Assembly (NCBI RefSeq): GCF_029784165.1 | Contig: NC_073695.1 | Coordinates: 191,607,357-191,671,356, forward strand | Direction: 5' to 3' | DNA length: 64,000 bases | Source: Wyeomyia smithii | Taxonomy: Eukaryota > Arthropoda > Insecta > Diptera > Culicidae | Part shown: positions 10,650 through 22,915 of the stretch, in pieces | Layout: every line of letters starts with the position of its first letter | Position numbering within the stretch: position 1 is the first letter of the stretch | Made by a program: the position numbers and the translations under genes | Notes under the pieces: generated by a model | Databases searched by the model: none | Seen by the model: the letters and a program-made list of their open reading frames with translations, nothing else | What the model was told of the DNA's origin: nothing

Positions 10650-11265
10650 GGAAAAGTTTTGCGTGTACTCATCAATTAACGATTGGACATTCTCTAGCAT
10701 AAAAAGTAGTCTTGCCCGGACATCCGCATATTTTTTGCTTTTAACCTGCTGACGAAAATGAGGCACTCGAAATGGTCCGGTGTTAGGTTTTGGAACTGAA
10801 AATCTTCACAGGCTCGATTGACGATGCCGCCGTATCTGATAATATCTTCAGATTCGCATTTCACTAACTGCAGACACATGAACCGCTTCCGGAACGTTGA
10901 CATTTGATGCCCGAAGAATTCATTGAAATTCTTGACCGTGTCTTCAAACTTCACGTCCTTGGGAAGCCTTGGCAGGATGTAGTTGAGATAGCGGCTGTGC
11001 GAATGGGTGTTCAGCTTCCGGGGAAGTAGACGTACCTTCGCCGCATCATTCAGCTGGCTTGCATAGTTCTCGAAGAGGTCCTGATAGCGGTTAAACCAGC
11101 GTCCGAACGTTTTCTGCGGGAACTCGGTGATGTTCGATGACGGGACTCCCAAACCTGCTCTGGGGTTTGATACTGAGGCTGCTGCTAAGCCGCCATCTGC
11201 TGTAAAAGTTGGGCCATCTTGAGAATCATATCTTGAATTCCCGGTTGCGGCTGCTGATCAACTGC
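10650..11265 (-). pseudogene. gag capsid of Ty3/gypsy-like element
   Basis: The frame at 11152-10694 encodes FGRWFNRYQDLFENYASQL, LLPRKLNTHSHSRYLNYILP and FECLIFVSRLKAK, matching the order of capsid blocks in Ty3/gypsy Gag of the Mag-like type. The ATG near 11277 is followed by a Q-rich leader with in-frame stops (TGA, TAG). A one-base shift near 10697 moves the last capsid residues to another frame. Structural protein only; no enzyme. Confidence 0.75.
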
Positions 11266-11294
11266 CATCTTCTGCCATGTTCGTGGATTCTTGA

Positions 11295-11311
11295 GATCCT
11301 CGTCGCCAAAA
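11295..11311 (-). promoter_or_regulatory. Putative primer-binding site
   Basis: Directly after the LTR end on the minus strand is TTTTGGCGACGAGGATC. A TGGCG start just downstream of the 5' LTR is where a tRNA 3' end pairs in LTR elements. The specific tRNA was not determined. Confidence 0.55.
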
Positions 11312-11422
11312 TGATATGTCCAAAGGTTTAAGTAGTTTTTACCAAAGAACGTCTATTTATATTCGAGGTTGGACAAGGAATAAACAAATTTTCCATTCAC
11401 AAATTTTCCACTCTGAAATTTT
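11312..11422 (-). repeat. 5' LTR, truncated
   Basis: This segment repeats 9073-9168 directly. It breaks off near 11422, before the TGTCACAGC start, where a C-run and GGCTACGCCCATG sequence takes over. Confidence 0.75.
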
Positions 11423-12385
11423 GAAGAACTTGACCCCCCCCCTTTTTGAAATTCTGGCTACGCCCATGCATACCCATAGTTTTAGATCTAACACAAAGCT
11501 GGCGTTATAAATTATGAATCTTCGTGGTTGCCCGATTACAGCAACCTTAACTAGAATACTGTCAAAATTTCATCACATGTGACATAGAAACCTCATTCTT
11601 TTTCACTGATATACGGGGTTCCGGCCTTTGTTCAATGTATTAAGAACCCGAAATGGATCCGGTGTTCGACTAAGTTCTAGAATAAAAGGTAAAACGGAGA
11701 GTTCACCTTCTGCTGCGTCTACCTCGGTTAAACCAAACTGCGGAAATAAATAAACAAGAACCAACAGAAGTAAGTCGTAAGTAAACATCATATTTATTAC
11801 TGATTTCGAAAAACTAGACTTTAAGGCCAAACGTTATTGAAGCCAAAAAATGGCCGACTTCGAGCCATCACTTCGAATGTTCCAAAAGTACTAGACTCGC
11901 TAACAGTCAATGCGTCACCTGGGAAAACGCTATTTCATGTTTGCTGCGAGGAAGCAAACATAGAAGAACGTTTTCACAGGGAACATAGATAATGCGTTAG
12001 CAGTCTTGTGCTTCTAAAAAATCGAAGTGGTGGCTCGAAAACGGTTGTTTGTGGCTGCAATACCGTTTCACTTTAAATATTCATATTCACAATCCTTCGA
12101 ATTAAGTGTTAATGATCAAATTGTAACTGCCAAATTTCTGTGTACTCATTGAAATTTTGTCAACAAAAAAAAATTGAGTTTATGAATTGAAAAAAGTAAG
12201 TTTCTGCAAGCGGCGTTCAAATGAAACCCAAATGTCACATCCTGTTCAAATATTTATTATCAGAAAGCATATGGTTTTTAATTTGTTCAAACCCAACCAA
12301 AAGTCAAAATTAAACGAAAATTCCATTGCTGGACTGCTGGTAGGTACCGCAATTGAAAGCCATTTGAATCAGCTCCTGTAAGACG
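11423..12385. other. No recognisable gene
   Basis: AT-rich DNA with a C-run plus TTCTGGCTACGCCCATG motif at 11431-11470 that resembles a transposon edge. The short frames present show no family motif. Confidence 0.4.
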
Positions 12386-12389
12386 TATT

Positions 12390-12500
12390 GCCAGCTAATG
12401 CGGATACCTCCGTATGGTACACGGAGGGCTCTCGAGCTGCAGCACGTTGCATCTTTGCTGCAGCAGGGCTAGGTGCGCATGCTGTTGCCGGAACTACATG
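12390..12500 (+). pseudogene. Possible RNase H fragment of a non-LTR element
   Basis: The plus strand encodes TSVWYTEGSRA followed by AAGLGAHAV, recalling the first strand of retroelement RNase H (VWYTDGSK---GAGA). The aspartate would be replaced by glutamate. It is only about 35 codons, so chance similarity is possible. Confidence 0.25.
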
Positions 12501-14140
12501 TGTTGTGTTTCATTAAACTTATAAATAATAAATTTAATTTACATTGCACACAAGACCCCAGGAAGGAAGATTTTCCCATTCATAAAAAAGCACAAGGACA
12601 AACTTTGCGGCCAGAGCTGGCGTGCAGTGGTGCGGATGTTTGACACGTTGCGACTTTACAGGAGTTCAAGCTTCAAAACAGCTACGGAGGAATGTGCTTG
12701 CTGTAAGCAGCTGGAGTTTTGCAATTTTTCATCATACTACACGAAACGCCTGCACTGTAAAATTTAAATCCTGCTGAATGGCCTGGTGAGAGGTCTAAAC
12801 TAGTGACGTGCGCGTTCACTACCCACTAACGGCCCGGCAGGTTGTTCATAACAGCTCATATGACATGATTCAGAATTACTGCTGAGCTGGAGAGACTGGC
12901 TGCAGAAGTGAGCAACACTAGACATACCGAAACTACGGTACGGAAGGTGCGGCCATTCCTCTAGAAAAAAATCTGTTTCCTACAGTGCTTTCCGAGAGCT
13001 TTTTCTTTCGCTAACTGGAAGCGCTTGTACATACACACACTGCATCCCAATATTGACCGGCTTGTCCCGACACTAATGAATATTAAACTAAGTGTAGTCA
13101 CACTCAGGGGGGCTGCAACACACTCGAGCTGCTGAATTCTATAGCAAAGGAGCGGCACTGCTTTTGCAAGTTTAGTGTGTATAACTGTATACTGCAACGA
13201 TCCGTTCCAAGGGGGGAGTTGGATGTCACAGTTTAGCGAAATAAAATATTCTATCACTTGGTAATAGTAAATTGATTGAAAAGGGTTACTTTTAGAATAT
13301 TTCGTAAGATTTTCTTTTCCGAATATGATTATGCTCTTGTTTGTGTCACATAGATGGTTTAGTGAAATTAATGAATCAATTCCATTTCATTCCTGAATTG
13401 ATTAGCCCAAAGCAGCACACGCCGACGGTTACGGAAAACTATAGCGTCAACAGCAGCCTAGATTAGGCAACGCGATGGTGTTCTTTGTCGAAGAGTTACG
13501 AGCTTAGAACACACACCGACCAGAACTTAACTCCGGCATAGGAAGAACGATGGGCTCGACCGTGTAGGTAGTAGGTACTGTCGTCCTTCCGAGCTACGTT
13601 TTACGAGTGGAAATACGTGGTGTTCCTATACCCACAGTATCCTGCATATCCTCCGGCGAATTCCGCTTCCCTGTTCAGTTCATCTGGCTCATATTGTATG
13701 CTGAAATGAAAGCCATTCTTTAAACTCGATTACATTACGCCCAGGTTGATTGGAGCTTTGCAATGCCTCCGGCTGGCAAGAGTTTGTCTTGCGAAGGAAA
13801 ATGTAAAAATATGAAACTAAACTGCTGACAAGAATTTCGACTTCCGATAGATCATTCTCGTTAGAGGAATAATGAAATTGGTTTATTTGCTTTCTTGTTT
13901 CGGCTTCAGCTACATAGCAGATACGTAGTATGGTTGCATTATCCTTACAATTGTTTTCTCGTACCATGCGGCTAAAAAACGACCTATTGTTTAAGCAAAG
14001 AAAGTTTTAAACATAAACATTATCGGTTTACATAATAACATATTGTCTATTGGCAGATTGGTTGGATAAACGGGTCCTCACTTGGATTGTTTGAAAATGT
14101 TTGTGTATATCAAAGAAGAACTGGCAGAATAAATTAACAT
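12500..14140. other. No recognisable gene
   Basis: Both strands were read; the frames near 13000-13250 and 13690-13970 show no motif or compositional signal. Nothing repeated within the window was noticed. Confidence 0.4.
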
Positions 14141-14149
14141 TTAAAATAA

Positions 14150-14495
14150 GAATTCATGGATTATTGGGATCAATCATTGCGACCAAAATATTGATCTATT
14201 GTGATTTATCACTAGTTTAGTACTCTACTAGATCAATCCATGTTCCTTCTTCTAGTATTGGCTGTAACAATTTCCTTTAGAAGACAATCATATGTTCCTC
14301 TAGCTTGTTTAATTATGAAAGTGACTTATTTTGACAAGATGAATCAAGATATTGTAAAATTCAGCGTGAAAAATAAAGTTTGTGAGGAGACTGAAAATGA
14401 ACTCATGTGAATGAACCCAGAGTTTCTCGATTCTTTTTCCCCACCAACTTATTAAAGCGGACTCTGTAAGCATACGGCTAGGTAGCTCTCTATGC
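14150..14495 (-). repeat. tRNA-headed repeat, short copy
   Basis: The low end carries ATTGCGACCA----TTGATCTATTGTGAT (14170-14205) and the high end CTTATTAAAGCGGACTCTGTAAGC (14450-14475). The same two motifs bracket the longer copy at 24130-24865 in the same orientation. The B-box is degenerate here. Confidence 0.5.
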
Positions 14496-14589
14496 GGCCC
14501 GCTAAGGCGGCATGCATAAATTAATCGACTGTTTTCTGTTTTCCCGGTTTAAATTATCTGTGGGAAGCACAGCTTAATACTCAATGCCC

Positions 14590-16381
14590 GGAATTTATCA
14601 GTTCCTAAGGCAAGAGTGAAATTTAATGCACCAATTATTGACAGTGAACTTCAACTTCTTATACGTTTGAAGAACATACGGAGACGTCAATACCAAAGAT
14701 CTCGTGATCCCGTTTTGAAAATTATTTTTCAAGAATTACAAAAGGAAATTAAACATAGATTCACTCTCTTGCGAAATGAGAATTTCATGAGAGAAGTTGA
14801 ACAACTAAAACCTTATTCAAAACCTTTCTGGAAGCTTTCGAAGGTTCTTAAGAAACCCTCGAAGCCCATTCCAGTCCTTAAAGATGGTGATTGCATTTTT
14901 CTAACGAATGAACAAAAATCTCAAAAACTTGCTCAGCAGTTGAGAGTGTTCATAACTCCAACTTGAACGTAGTAAGTCCTATTGAAAATGAAGTAAACCA
15001 AAAGTATGTTCAGATCACCACCCAAGAATTTCTTTCCGAAGAGGTATTGGAGACAAACTTGAATGAGGTGCGAACCATTCTCAAAAAATTCAAAAACATG
15101 AAAGCACCAGGAGATGATGGGATTTTCTATATCCTCATCAAAAGACTTCCCGAAAACTCTTTAAATTTCTTGGTGAAAATTTTTAACAGATGCTTTGCAC
15201 TAGCACATTTTCCTACGAAATGGAAAAATGCCAAAGTCACTCCAATTTTAAAACCCGAAAAGAATCCAGCTGAGGCTGGATCTATTAGCAAACTTTTTGA
15301 AAGAATAATTCTTAATAGAATGATAACACATATTAATGAGAACTCAATTTTTGCAAATGAGCAGTTTGGTTTTCGCCATGGGCATTCCACTACTCATCAG
15401 TTACTTAGAGTAACAAATATGATTCGAACTAATAAATCTGAAGGCTATTCGACTGGAGCTGCTCTTCTAGATATAGAAAAGGCATTCGACAGTGTTTGGC
15501 ATAAAGGTTTAATAGCTAAAATGTCAAATTTCAGTTTTCCGCATTACCTCACAAAAATGATACAAAGTTATTTAACTGACCGCACTCTCCAGGTTAACTA
15601 TCTAAATGGTAAATCTAATAGATTGCCTGTTAGAGCTGGTGTGCCTCAGGGGAGTATCTTGGGCCCAATCTTATATAACATTTTTACTTCTGATCTTCCT
15701 GATTTACCACCAGGTTGTGAGAAATCTCTGTTTTGTGACGATACGAGCATTTCGGCAAAAGGAAAAAGCCTTCGTGTTATATGCAGTCGGCTTCAAAAAA
15801 GTTTAGATATATTTTCTTCATACTTACAAAAATGGAAGATTTCCCCTAATGCTTCAAAAACACAGTTAATTATTTTTCCTCATAAGCCAAGAGTTTCATT
15901 TCTCAAACCCACCCATAACCACGTTGTTTAGATGAACGGTGTGGTCTTAAATTGGTCTGATCAAGTTAAATACTTAGGGCTAATTTATGATAAGAATCTT
16001 ACTTTCAAGGAGCACATTGAAAATATCCAGTCAAAGTGCAATAAGTATATCAAATGTTTATATCCTCTTATCAACAGGAATTCTAGACTTTGTCTCAAGA
16101 ATAAACTGTTAATTTACAAACAAATATTTAGACCAGCAATGTTATATGCAGTTCCCATCTGGACAAGTTGTTGTGCAACTAGGAAGAAGACACTTCAAAG
16201 GATTCAGAATAAACTTTTGAAAATGATTTTGAAGCGTCCTCCCTGGTTTAGCACGAACGAGCTACATAGGCTCACTAATGTAGAAACATTAGAAAATATG
16301 TCAAGCCAAATTATCAACAAATTCCGACAAAAATCGTTGCAATCCTCAATTGCAACGATTAGCTCACTTTATAGTCAGTAA
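14590..16381 (+). pseudogene. Juan/Jockey-like non-LTR reverse transcriptase, nearly complete
   Basis: The order is a linker (IRRRQYQRSRD), APGDDGIFYILIKRLP, FGFRHGHSTTHQL, motif A ALLDIEKAFDSVWH, motif B AGVPQGSILGPILYN, motif C SLFCDDTSISA, KYLGLIYDKNLTFKEH, and a C-terminus ending IATISSLYSQ. One frameshift near 14950 and one TAG at 15929-15931 break it. Two oddities: the usual A before the catalytic DD is C, and the YRPISLL block between GS and ISKLFER is missing as a clean in-frame loss. The endonuclease and ORF1 are absent (5' truncated). It is the best-preserved RT on the left half. Confidence 0.9.
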
Positions 16382-17639
16382 GATAGTTTTAAGTTTTATT
16401 TTAAGTTTCGTTTTATTTCTTTTTTTTTTTCTTGACAAGTAGGTTTAATAATTTTCCTACAATTACATTATCTCAACTGCGAAAGCTAATAACATTCAAT
16501 AATACTAAAAAGCGTACAAATATATATAATAGTGTTGAAATGTCACCATTTGTGGCAGAACACACAATACTAATTCTGAATAGATATTTTAGTACATAAA
16601 TAAATCATTACAAACTCCCCCCCCTATAAAAAAAATCTCTGGGAAGCAATTCCACCATTCGAATGAAGAGGTAGAGTAGGAACCGAACGACTATTTTGAA
16701 GGACTTGTTGCGCAGTATTACAAAAGTATTACAATACTACAATAAGTGCATTACTTTAGATGGAGACTATATCGCAGTATAGATAAGTTTGTTTGTGGAA
16801 AAGTAGAAGGTTGTATTTGACATACAACCGCATTATTGACATAGGACAACGAGGAGCAAGAGGGTAGAAAACTGAAATGACCACGTCCCTGATTGATACT
16901 GGCTAATGTCATTGGCTACAATTTCATCGTTACAAACTAATTACATTTTTTGTTATTTATTCTTCGAGTTGTTGACAGAACCTACATACTTTTGTTTCAC
17001 CTCACTTTTTAATTTTGTCACTAAGTGTGTGAAAAGTGATAGAATTAAAAAGTGAAGTGAAATAAAAGTGTAATGTAAAAGTACATTTTTTGTTTTGTGA
17101 CTTACATTTTAAGTTGAGTAATGTAGACAATGTACGTAATATTACGAGGTTGCGAAAAATAAACAAGATCAAAAGGTATGACTTAGACTTCAATTTCATC
17201 ACCGCTTAGATAGTCAACGCAAGTCTTAATTTAAAAGATGCAGGAATAATTCCTTGCTCCTGACGACATAAAGAAAGAAATCATTCACTCTTCAATTGTA
17301 GATTCGTTTGTCCTGATAAGGACAGTGTTTCCATTGGGGCAATTACCTCCAATCATTAAACAAAAACCGAGTTGTGTTTCAGTTATTAGTTAGTAGCACT
17401 TTTCCTGCTGCTTTCACAGCAGCCTCCAGTCACTTTGTTTATTTTGCAGTCGGAAACTGTCTTTTTTCACACAAGAAATGTACCGAAAAACAAATCAGGC
17501 ACAATCCGATCCGGTTGCCTTTCGCTTCTCCCGCTATCTGCTTCCATTATCTGCACCATGATCCGTGTGCGAGCTGTTTTGTACATTCGTTCATTCATTG
17601 CCTTAGAGAACAAATTACAATGGTTGTATACAAAGCCAC
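16382..17639. other. Retroelement 3' UTR, then a dispersed repeat
   Basis: The first 200 bases are T-rich 3' untranslated sequence of the Juan/Jockey-like element. Positions about 17080-17190 (TGACTTACATTTTAAG to AAAAGGTATGACTTA) match 48118-48205. Positions 17630-17662 (AAAGCCACGACCGCAAGGTTG) recur at 53323-53343. No gene is evident. Confidence 0.5.
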
Positions 17640-17679
17640 GACCGCAAGGTTGACGTAGAACTACATAATACATGGAACA

Positions 17680-19345
17680 AACATGGAGTTCTTTCGTCCT
17701 GTTATTGGTAGGGAATGCTTTCACTCTACCACCAACGCCAACGGCTTGAGGGTAGTGAACTTTACCGCGGCCAGGGGAACGGCCATTTTTAGTGCCCATT
17801 TTGCACGTCTGAACATTCGGAAGCACACCTGGAGACACCCTAATGGAGAGGCCTGCTCCCAGATCGACCACATGCTAATCGACGGCCGGCACTTTCAGAC
17901 GTCATAGATGTGCGGTCCTTTCGAGGGCCAAACATCGACTGGGATCACTATCTCGTGGTAGGCAAGATTCGCGCCCGGTTGTCCAACGTATTTAAATCGA
18001 GATCGACGAGGAAGATACGTCTGGACATCCAGAGATTATCAGCGGGAGGAGTTGCTGGAAAGTTGATTGACGGATCGGTGAACCAGCTAGAGTGGACCTG
18101 AACGAGCAGTGGAAGCACATCCATGATGCGGTCGGCGAGAAGTGATAGGCATGACAACGGGAACTAAGCGTAGTGAGTGGTTCAATGCTGAGTGTCTAGA
18201 ATCGAGCTAACGCCAAAACGTTAGTAACAGCTCACCGCCGTAAGAAACGTGAGCACTACGATCGCCTCCTCGCGGAGGCGGAGAATTGTTTCACCAGGCA
18301 TGACACGAGGAGCTTCTATAGAACGATCAGCGGAATCAAGAACCGGACCATGCCAGTCCCTGCCATATGTACCCACCAACGTTGGACGAGGTGAAGAATG
18401 CTTGCAAAGAGCTAAAGAACCAGAAAGCCGCTGGAAAGGACGGCTTACCGGCCGAACTTTTCAAAGTCAGGAGCGAGCGGCTGTGTCTGTGTAGTGCAAT
18501 TCATTAGATTATCCAAAGGGTTTCCTTTGTCTACCTACGGACTGGGACATAGACTGGACTGTAGTAATTAACGAGGCATAACCTTCTGCAATTCCGTATA
18601 AAAAACTCTCTCCCGCATCCTGTTCCAGCGCCGGAGGCCGTTGCAGGAAGCCTTTCTTGGAGAACATCAATGCGGTTTTCGAGTGGGACGATCTACAACG
18701 TACCAGATGTTTACCTTGAGACAGATTCTCGACGAATTTCGAGAGCACAACTTGCTGACACATCATTTGTTTATTGACTTTAACGCGGCGTACGATACAG
18801 TGAAACGCAATGAGCTGTGGCAAATAATGCTAGAACATGGTTCTCCAACAAAACTAAACTGTTACGTTCGATACGGAAGTGGTCGACGAATTTGTTTATC
18901 TTAGTACTCTCGTGACATGTGACAACGAGGTGAGCCGCGAGGTGACGAAACGGATTGCAGCGGCGAATAGGGCTTGTTACGGATTACGTAGCAGGCTTAA
19001 GTCCCGCAGTCTACAGATCCGTACAAAATTTGCGCTCTACAGGCCTCTGATCCTCCCGGTGACGCTCTACGGACGTGAATCGTGGACGTGGAAGGAAGAC
19101 GATCGACGAGCGCTTTGGGGGTTTCGAGCGTAGAATCCTGCGATCAATAAATACTCGGTGACAAATTAGAAAATGGGGTGTGACACGCTGATATTGTCAT
19201 GCTGATGAAACACGACAGGTTACAATGGGCTGGCCACGTAACACGGGTGGCTGATGAGCGACTGGTAAAGCTAATATTTAGCAGAGAGCCGGATAAGGGC
19301 CGACGACTAAGAGGCAGACCTCGCACGCGCTGGATGTGTGCTGTC
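17680..19345 (+). pseudogene. RTE-like non-LTR retrotransposon relic lacking the RT core
   Basis: The endonuclease end is visible: NGLRVVNFTAARG, RKHTWRHPNGEACSQIDHML (17730-17890), with the QIDH block intact. The linker and RT start follow (EHQCGFRVGRSTTYQMF near 18660; motif A LFIDFNAAYD near 18770). A deletion near 18855 removes motifs B and C, and the sequence resumes at EVVDEFVYL (near 18875), NRACYGLRSRL and YGRESWTW, then LQWAGHVTRV (19215). Multiple frameshifts. The tail ends in AAAGTAAAGTAAATTGAAGTAAG near 19460. Closest in-window relatives are 4180-6010 and 6716-7540. Confidence 0.85.
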
Positions 19346-19679
19346 GGGTAAGGTGAGACAGGAGAGAAGCAGCCCAAGACCGAGTTTTGTGGAGGCGTAT
19401 TCTAGATTTGGCATAAGATCTCAACGATCTGTCTCCATAAAAGTAAAGTAAATTGAAGTAAGTAATATTACCAAATTTCAATGAGGCACTCTGAAAGCTG
19501 TTGTCACACTGAAAATTTGACGGCCCACATATTTTGAATGCCAGCATTCCAGAACGTTCTTGTGTTGTCCGCTACCAGTGTTGTCAGGGCTGTCCTGATC
19601 GCTATCCAGTACTTAGATAAGTGATTTGGGCAGAAGCAGGCCCTTATACAGGCCAAATAGTGCATTATCGGTTTAACAG

Positions 19680-19935
19680 GTATACAATTCTGTCAACCGT
19701 GCTAGGAAATACAAGCATTAAGCGACCAATCTGCGGTAGAATTCTGGGTTCTAGTACAATTATTAGAATAATCAAATTATAATCTTCTGCTTTTAGGCAG
19801 ATACATGGATTGCTGCGAGACCCAAGGAAATCCATTGAAAACTAACGGACTTCATAGCATTTAAATGGACGTATTTTTTTCTTTTTCCGTTTTAGATTTT
19901 CTCTTTACATCTCTACTATGTAGCTGAACTTACTG
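19680..19935 (+). repeat. Dispersed repeat C, copy 1
   Basis: It matches 53990-54293 and then 56913-56945, with the 54294-56912 transposon absent. Shared landmarks are ATTCTGTC-ACCGTGCT, GGAAATCCAT-GAA, TTAGATTTTC and ATGTAGC-GAACTT-CTGA. This copy is the empty site for the DD37E transposon. Non-coding. Confidence 0.7.
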
Positions 19936-20887
19936 AGAGACGTTGTTCTACATCAAAAAACGACCGGCTTCGTAAACGGGGAATCGATATTGATGGAACT
20001 TGAGAAAATTGTATAGTTGTTTGTACTTCACATGCATCATCTCTCAGATAATATTTAAGAACTGCTGCTGATGCTTCTGTTTCAGAAGCTAGATTGGAAA
20101 TGAACGTGAGCGGAGCCACATGCCTCACGGCGTATGAAAAGAACAACTTAATTTTTAAAAAATGGGCATCGCCAAAACCTTAACCATTCGAAAATATAGC
20201 TTTTATCCTTTCATTTGAGACCCTCCGGAAAATCATCCATCGCGGGCTTTCGAACAACTTTTTTTTGTCAATAAAAAGTATTCTGACAGCAAAGCGTCTA
20301 ACTACCGATAGGATACCACGGTGCTACAAATGAAAATAAATATTCAAGAATTTTTGAAGTGACGCAGTGAAGGTTGTAAGTTTAGTCGAGTGCAACTTTC
20401 GTTCATACTAGAACTTTTTTCAAACACCCCTTAAATTTGAAATTATGGTCGAAATGCCAGTTTTTTTACCTCAGCACATGAAAATTATTTTTAATTCATT
20501 TGTTTTTAAACCGATTTTGAATGTTTTAGCCGGCGGAAAAAAGGAGTTTTCAAAATATATACAGGTTTGTACTGACTTCATTAAAATATGTGAGTTATTC
20601 GAGCATAAATCTAATTTTTGAAACTTCTCCATGCAAATTTTCAACTTCACTTGAAATTTGTCAGTTACTTTTGTAAGAAAAGTACTACAAGTATACAAAC
20701 ACTTTGAAACTATATTCAATTACGAATAAAACAGAAGCTATTCTATGTAAATCTGCAGATATTTCGCTGAGTTATATGTTTCTTAGGAAAATCAGAATTT
20801 TTCACTCTCATCGAACAGTAATATTTGGACTGTCTATTTTACGGTGCTGTAAATGGAAAAAATGCAAGTAGGATGTGACCAAGCGTA

Positions 20888-22583
20888 CAGTACTGGACAA
20901 AATAAAGTACGCACTTGTGATATGTTCCAACTTTCTTGATTTAGGTAGAATCTAAGGCAGATGGATAATCAAAGTGTTCTAACAAAAGACAGTACTGGAG
21001 GTGTACTTTCGAAAAATGTTAGATAAAGCGACATGAGATCGACATATAAACATAAAAAGAGCTTATATTTGGAAATTGTCATTTTTCTTGTGGACAAAAT
21101 AAAGTACGCATTATAGTGATTCAACGTTCGAACTGATTTTTCTTCATTTTAGTATTTAGTTTGGCCACCTTTAACTTCAATCACGGATTACAGGCGTCGA
21201 GGCATACTTTCAACGAGGTTTTTAATATGTTGGGAGTCGATATTTGTCCAAGCTTTTTCCAAAGCTTCAAACAGTTTGTCGCGGTTGGTGACATCTCCCT
21301 TGTCGACATTTTGATCCAAAATCAACCACAAACTTCCATCGGATTTAAGTCCGGGCTTTGTGATGGCCATTCCAATAGCTTGATACGTGAAGCATGGAAA
21401 TACGCAGTGGTTTTGTGGGCGGTATGCTTAGGATCATTGTCTTGTTGAAAAGTGAACTTCTTCTCTAAGCCAACCTTTCGCGCCGACTTTGTAAGATTTC
21501 TCTTCATAATGCTGATGTAATAGTCTGCCGTCATTATGCCATAAATTTTCTCAATAATACCAACACCCGACCAAGCAAAGCTCCATGATACTGCCACCTC
21601 CGTGCTTGACCGTCTTCTGAATATTTTTATCGGCAAGTTTCTCACCAGGTTTCGTCCAAACTCGTGCTCGTTGTTTGTGGCCAAAGAGTTCAAATTTACT
21701 TTCATCGCTCCTGATAACCTGTTTCCAGAACTCTATCGGCTCGTCGATGTATTTTTGAGCGAATTTGAGGCGTTTTATCCTGCAGAAATAAACCTCAGCC
21801 AAAAATGTATGCTGAATACAAAGTAAACACCTTTCGAATCAAAGGTCGTCGTTGGTCAAATCCACTCTGATAACCCATTTCCTGTAGTCTTCTGCGCACA
21901 GTTCGTTCAGAGATATTTAAATCAGCATTTTCACGAATCACTCGGCTGGTAGCAAAAGGATTTTTTGCCACTTCTCGAGAAATTCGGAGATCATCGCTAG
22001 TTGTAGTTTTCCGCTTCCTTCCTCTACCGGTCCGATCGGCTACGCTTCCCACTTCTCCATGCTTTTTGCATATTTTTCGTGCTCCTGCTTCACTTAAATC
22101 GTATTTTCAAGCAATTTCTTTATAAGAAAGACCTTCCTGACGGTTGTTAACTATAAGTTTACTAATATCTACGGAAATTTGCTTTTTCCCCATCTTATCC
22201 GATTGTACCGAGCACTAATAATGATAAACAAATTATCAAGCACGTTGTTTCGACGTTTCTCTGCAGCAATAGGAATCTTATTGGACTTACGAGGAGTAGG
22301 ACACAATAAAAAATAAATTATCTGAGCTGAGAAATAGTAAACTGATGATGATATAAAGAATGCGTACTTTATTTTGACCAAGCAAAAATAGAGCTTAATT
22401 ACAATTATGCTGAAGTGTAAATTTAATATGCAATTCTCTGACAAAATTATTATACCATTCGTTAGTATATTAGAAATACTACAACTTATCCGAATTCATC
22501 GAGTTCATATACCTTATATTAAAAAAGATACAGGGAGTTCAACATTAGGATAGTGGGTGCGTACTTCTTTTTGTCCAGTACTG
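20888..22583 (-). mobile_element. Tc1-like (DD34E) transposon, 1696 bp
   Basis: Both ends read CAGTACTGGACAAAA inward and are flanked by TA (20886-20887 and 22584-22585). Each end has an outer and an inner copy of ACAAAATAAAGTACGCA: outer left 20897-20913, inner left 21094-21110, inner right near 22361-22377, outer right near 22558-22576. This is the IR/DR arrangement in which the inner and outer copies act as transposase sites. The broken transposase is on the minus strand. Confidence 0.9.
21188..22193 (-). pseudogene. Tc1-like DD34E transposase
   Basis: Reading from ATG at 22193, a paired-like helix-turn-helix region (KLIVNNRQEGLSYKEIA) is cut by TGA at 22107-22109, then continues to RTVRRRLQEMGYQSG. 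The catalytic core follows in shifted frames: first Asp in RSDESKFELFGHKQRARVW (near 21715), second Asp in FQQDNDPKHTAHKT (near 21430), and Glu in PDLNPMEVCG. There are 34 residues between second Asp and Glu, which defines DD34E. The end (KAWTNIDSQHIKNLVESMPRRL) is typical. At least one stop and three frameshifts make it inactive. Confidence 0.9.
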
Positions 22584-22752
22584 TAGGTTGTAGCTCTAGT
22601 CGTGTGTTACTTACGCCCAAACTTGAAGTTTTTCAAATACCCCTAAAATTTGAAGCTATTGTCAAAACTCCGCCTTTTGAGCGTGGTTCACATGTTTATT
22701 TTCAACTCTGTCATTTTTTCATCAATTCTTTATATATAGATTGTTTTGGAAA

Positions 22753-22915
22753 GGGAACATCCATAAACGACGTAGCTTTTTTTGACCCCCCCATCGTAGC
22801 AGTTTTCTTAGTTTCATATTTGCTACGTAGCTTGGCTTGACCCCCGTCACATTTCATCCCAAAATTGCAAACCCCCCCTCCTCCCTCAAATGCTACGTCA
22901 TTTATAAATGTTCCC
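22753..22915. mobile_element. Small MITE with 24-bp inverted ends
   Basis: The left end GGGAACATCCATAAACGACG and the right end, reverse complemented, GGGAACATTTATAAATGACG pair over about 24 bp with few mismatches. The interior is C-rich (GACCCCCC). It lies within the inverted-repeat element, on the right of the Tc1-like transposon. Flanking AAA on both sides could be a 3-bp target duplication. Confidence 0.7.

Noticed and set aside
12961..13257. 98-codon minus-strand frame
   Set aside because: No recognisable motif and no link to neighbouring frames.
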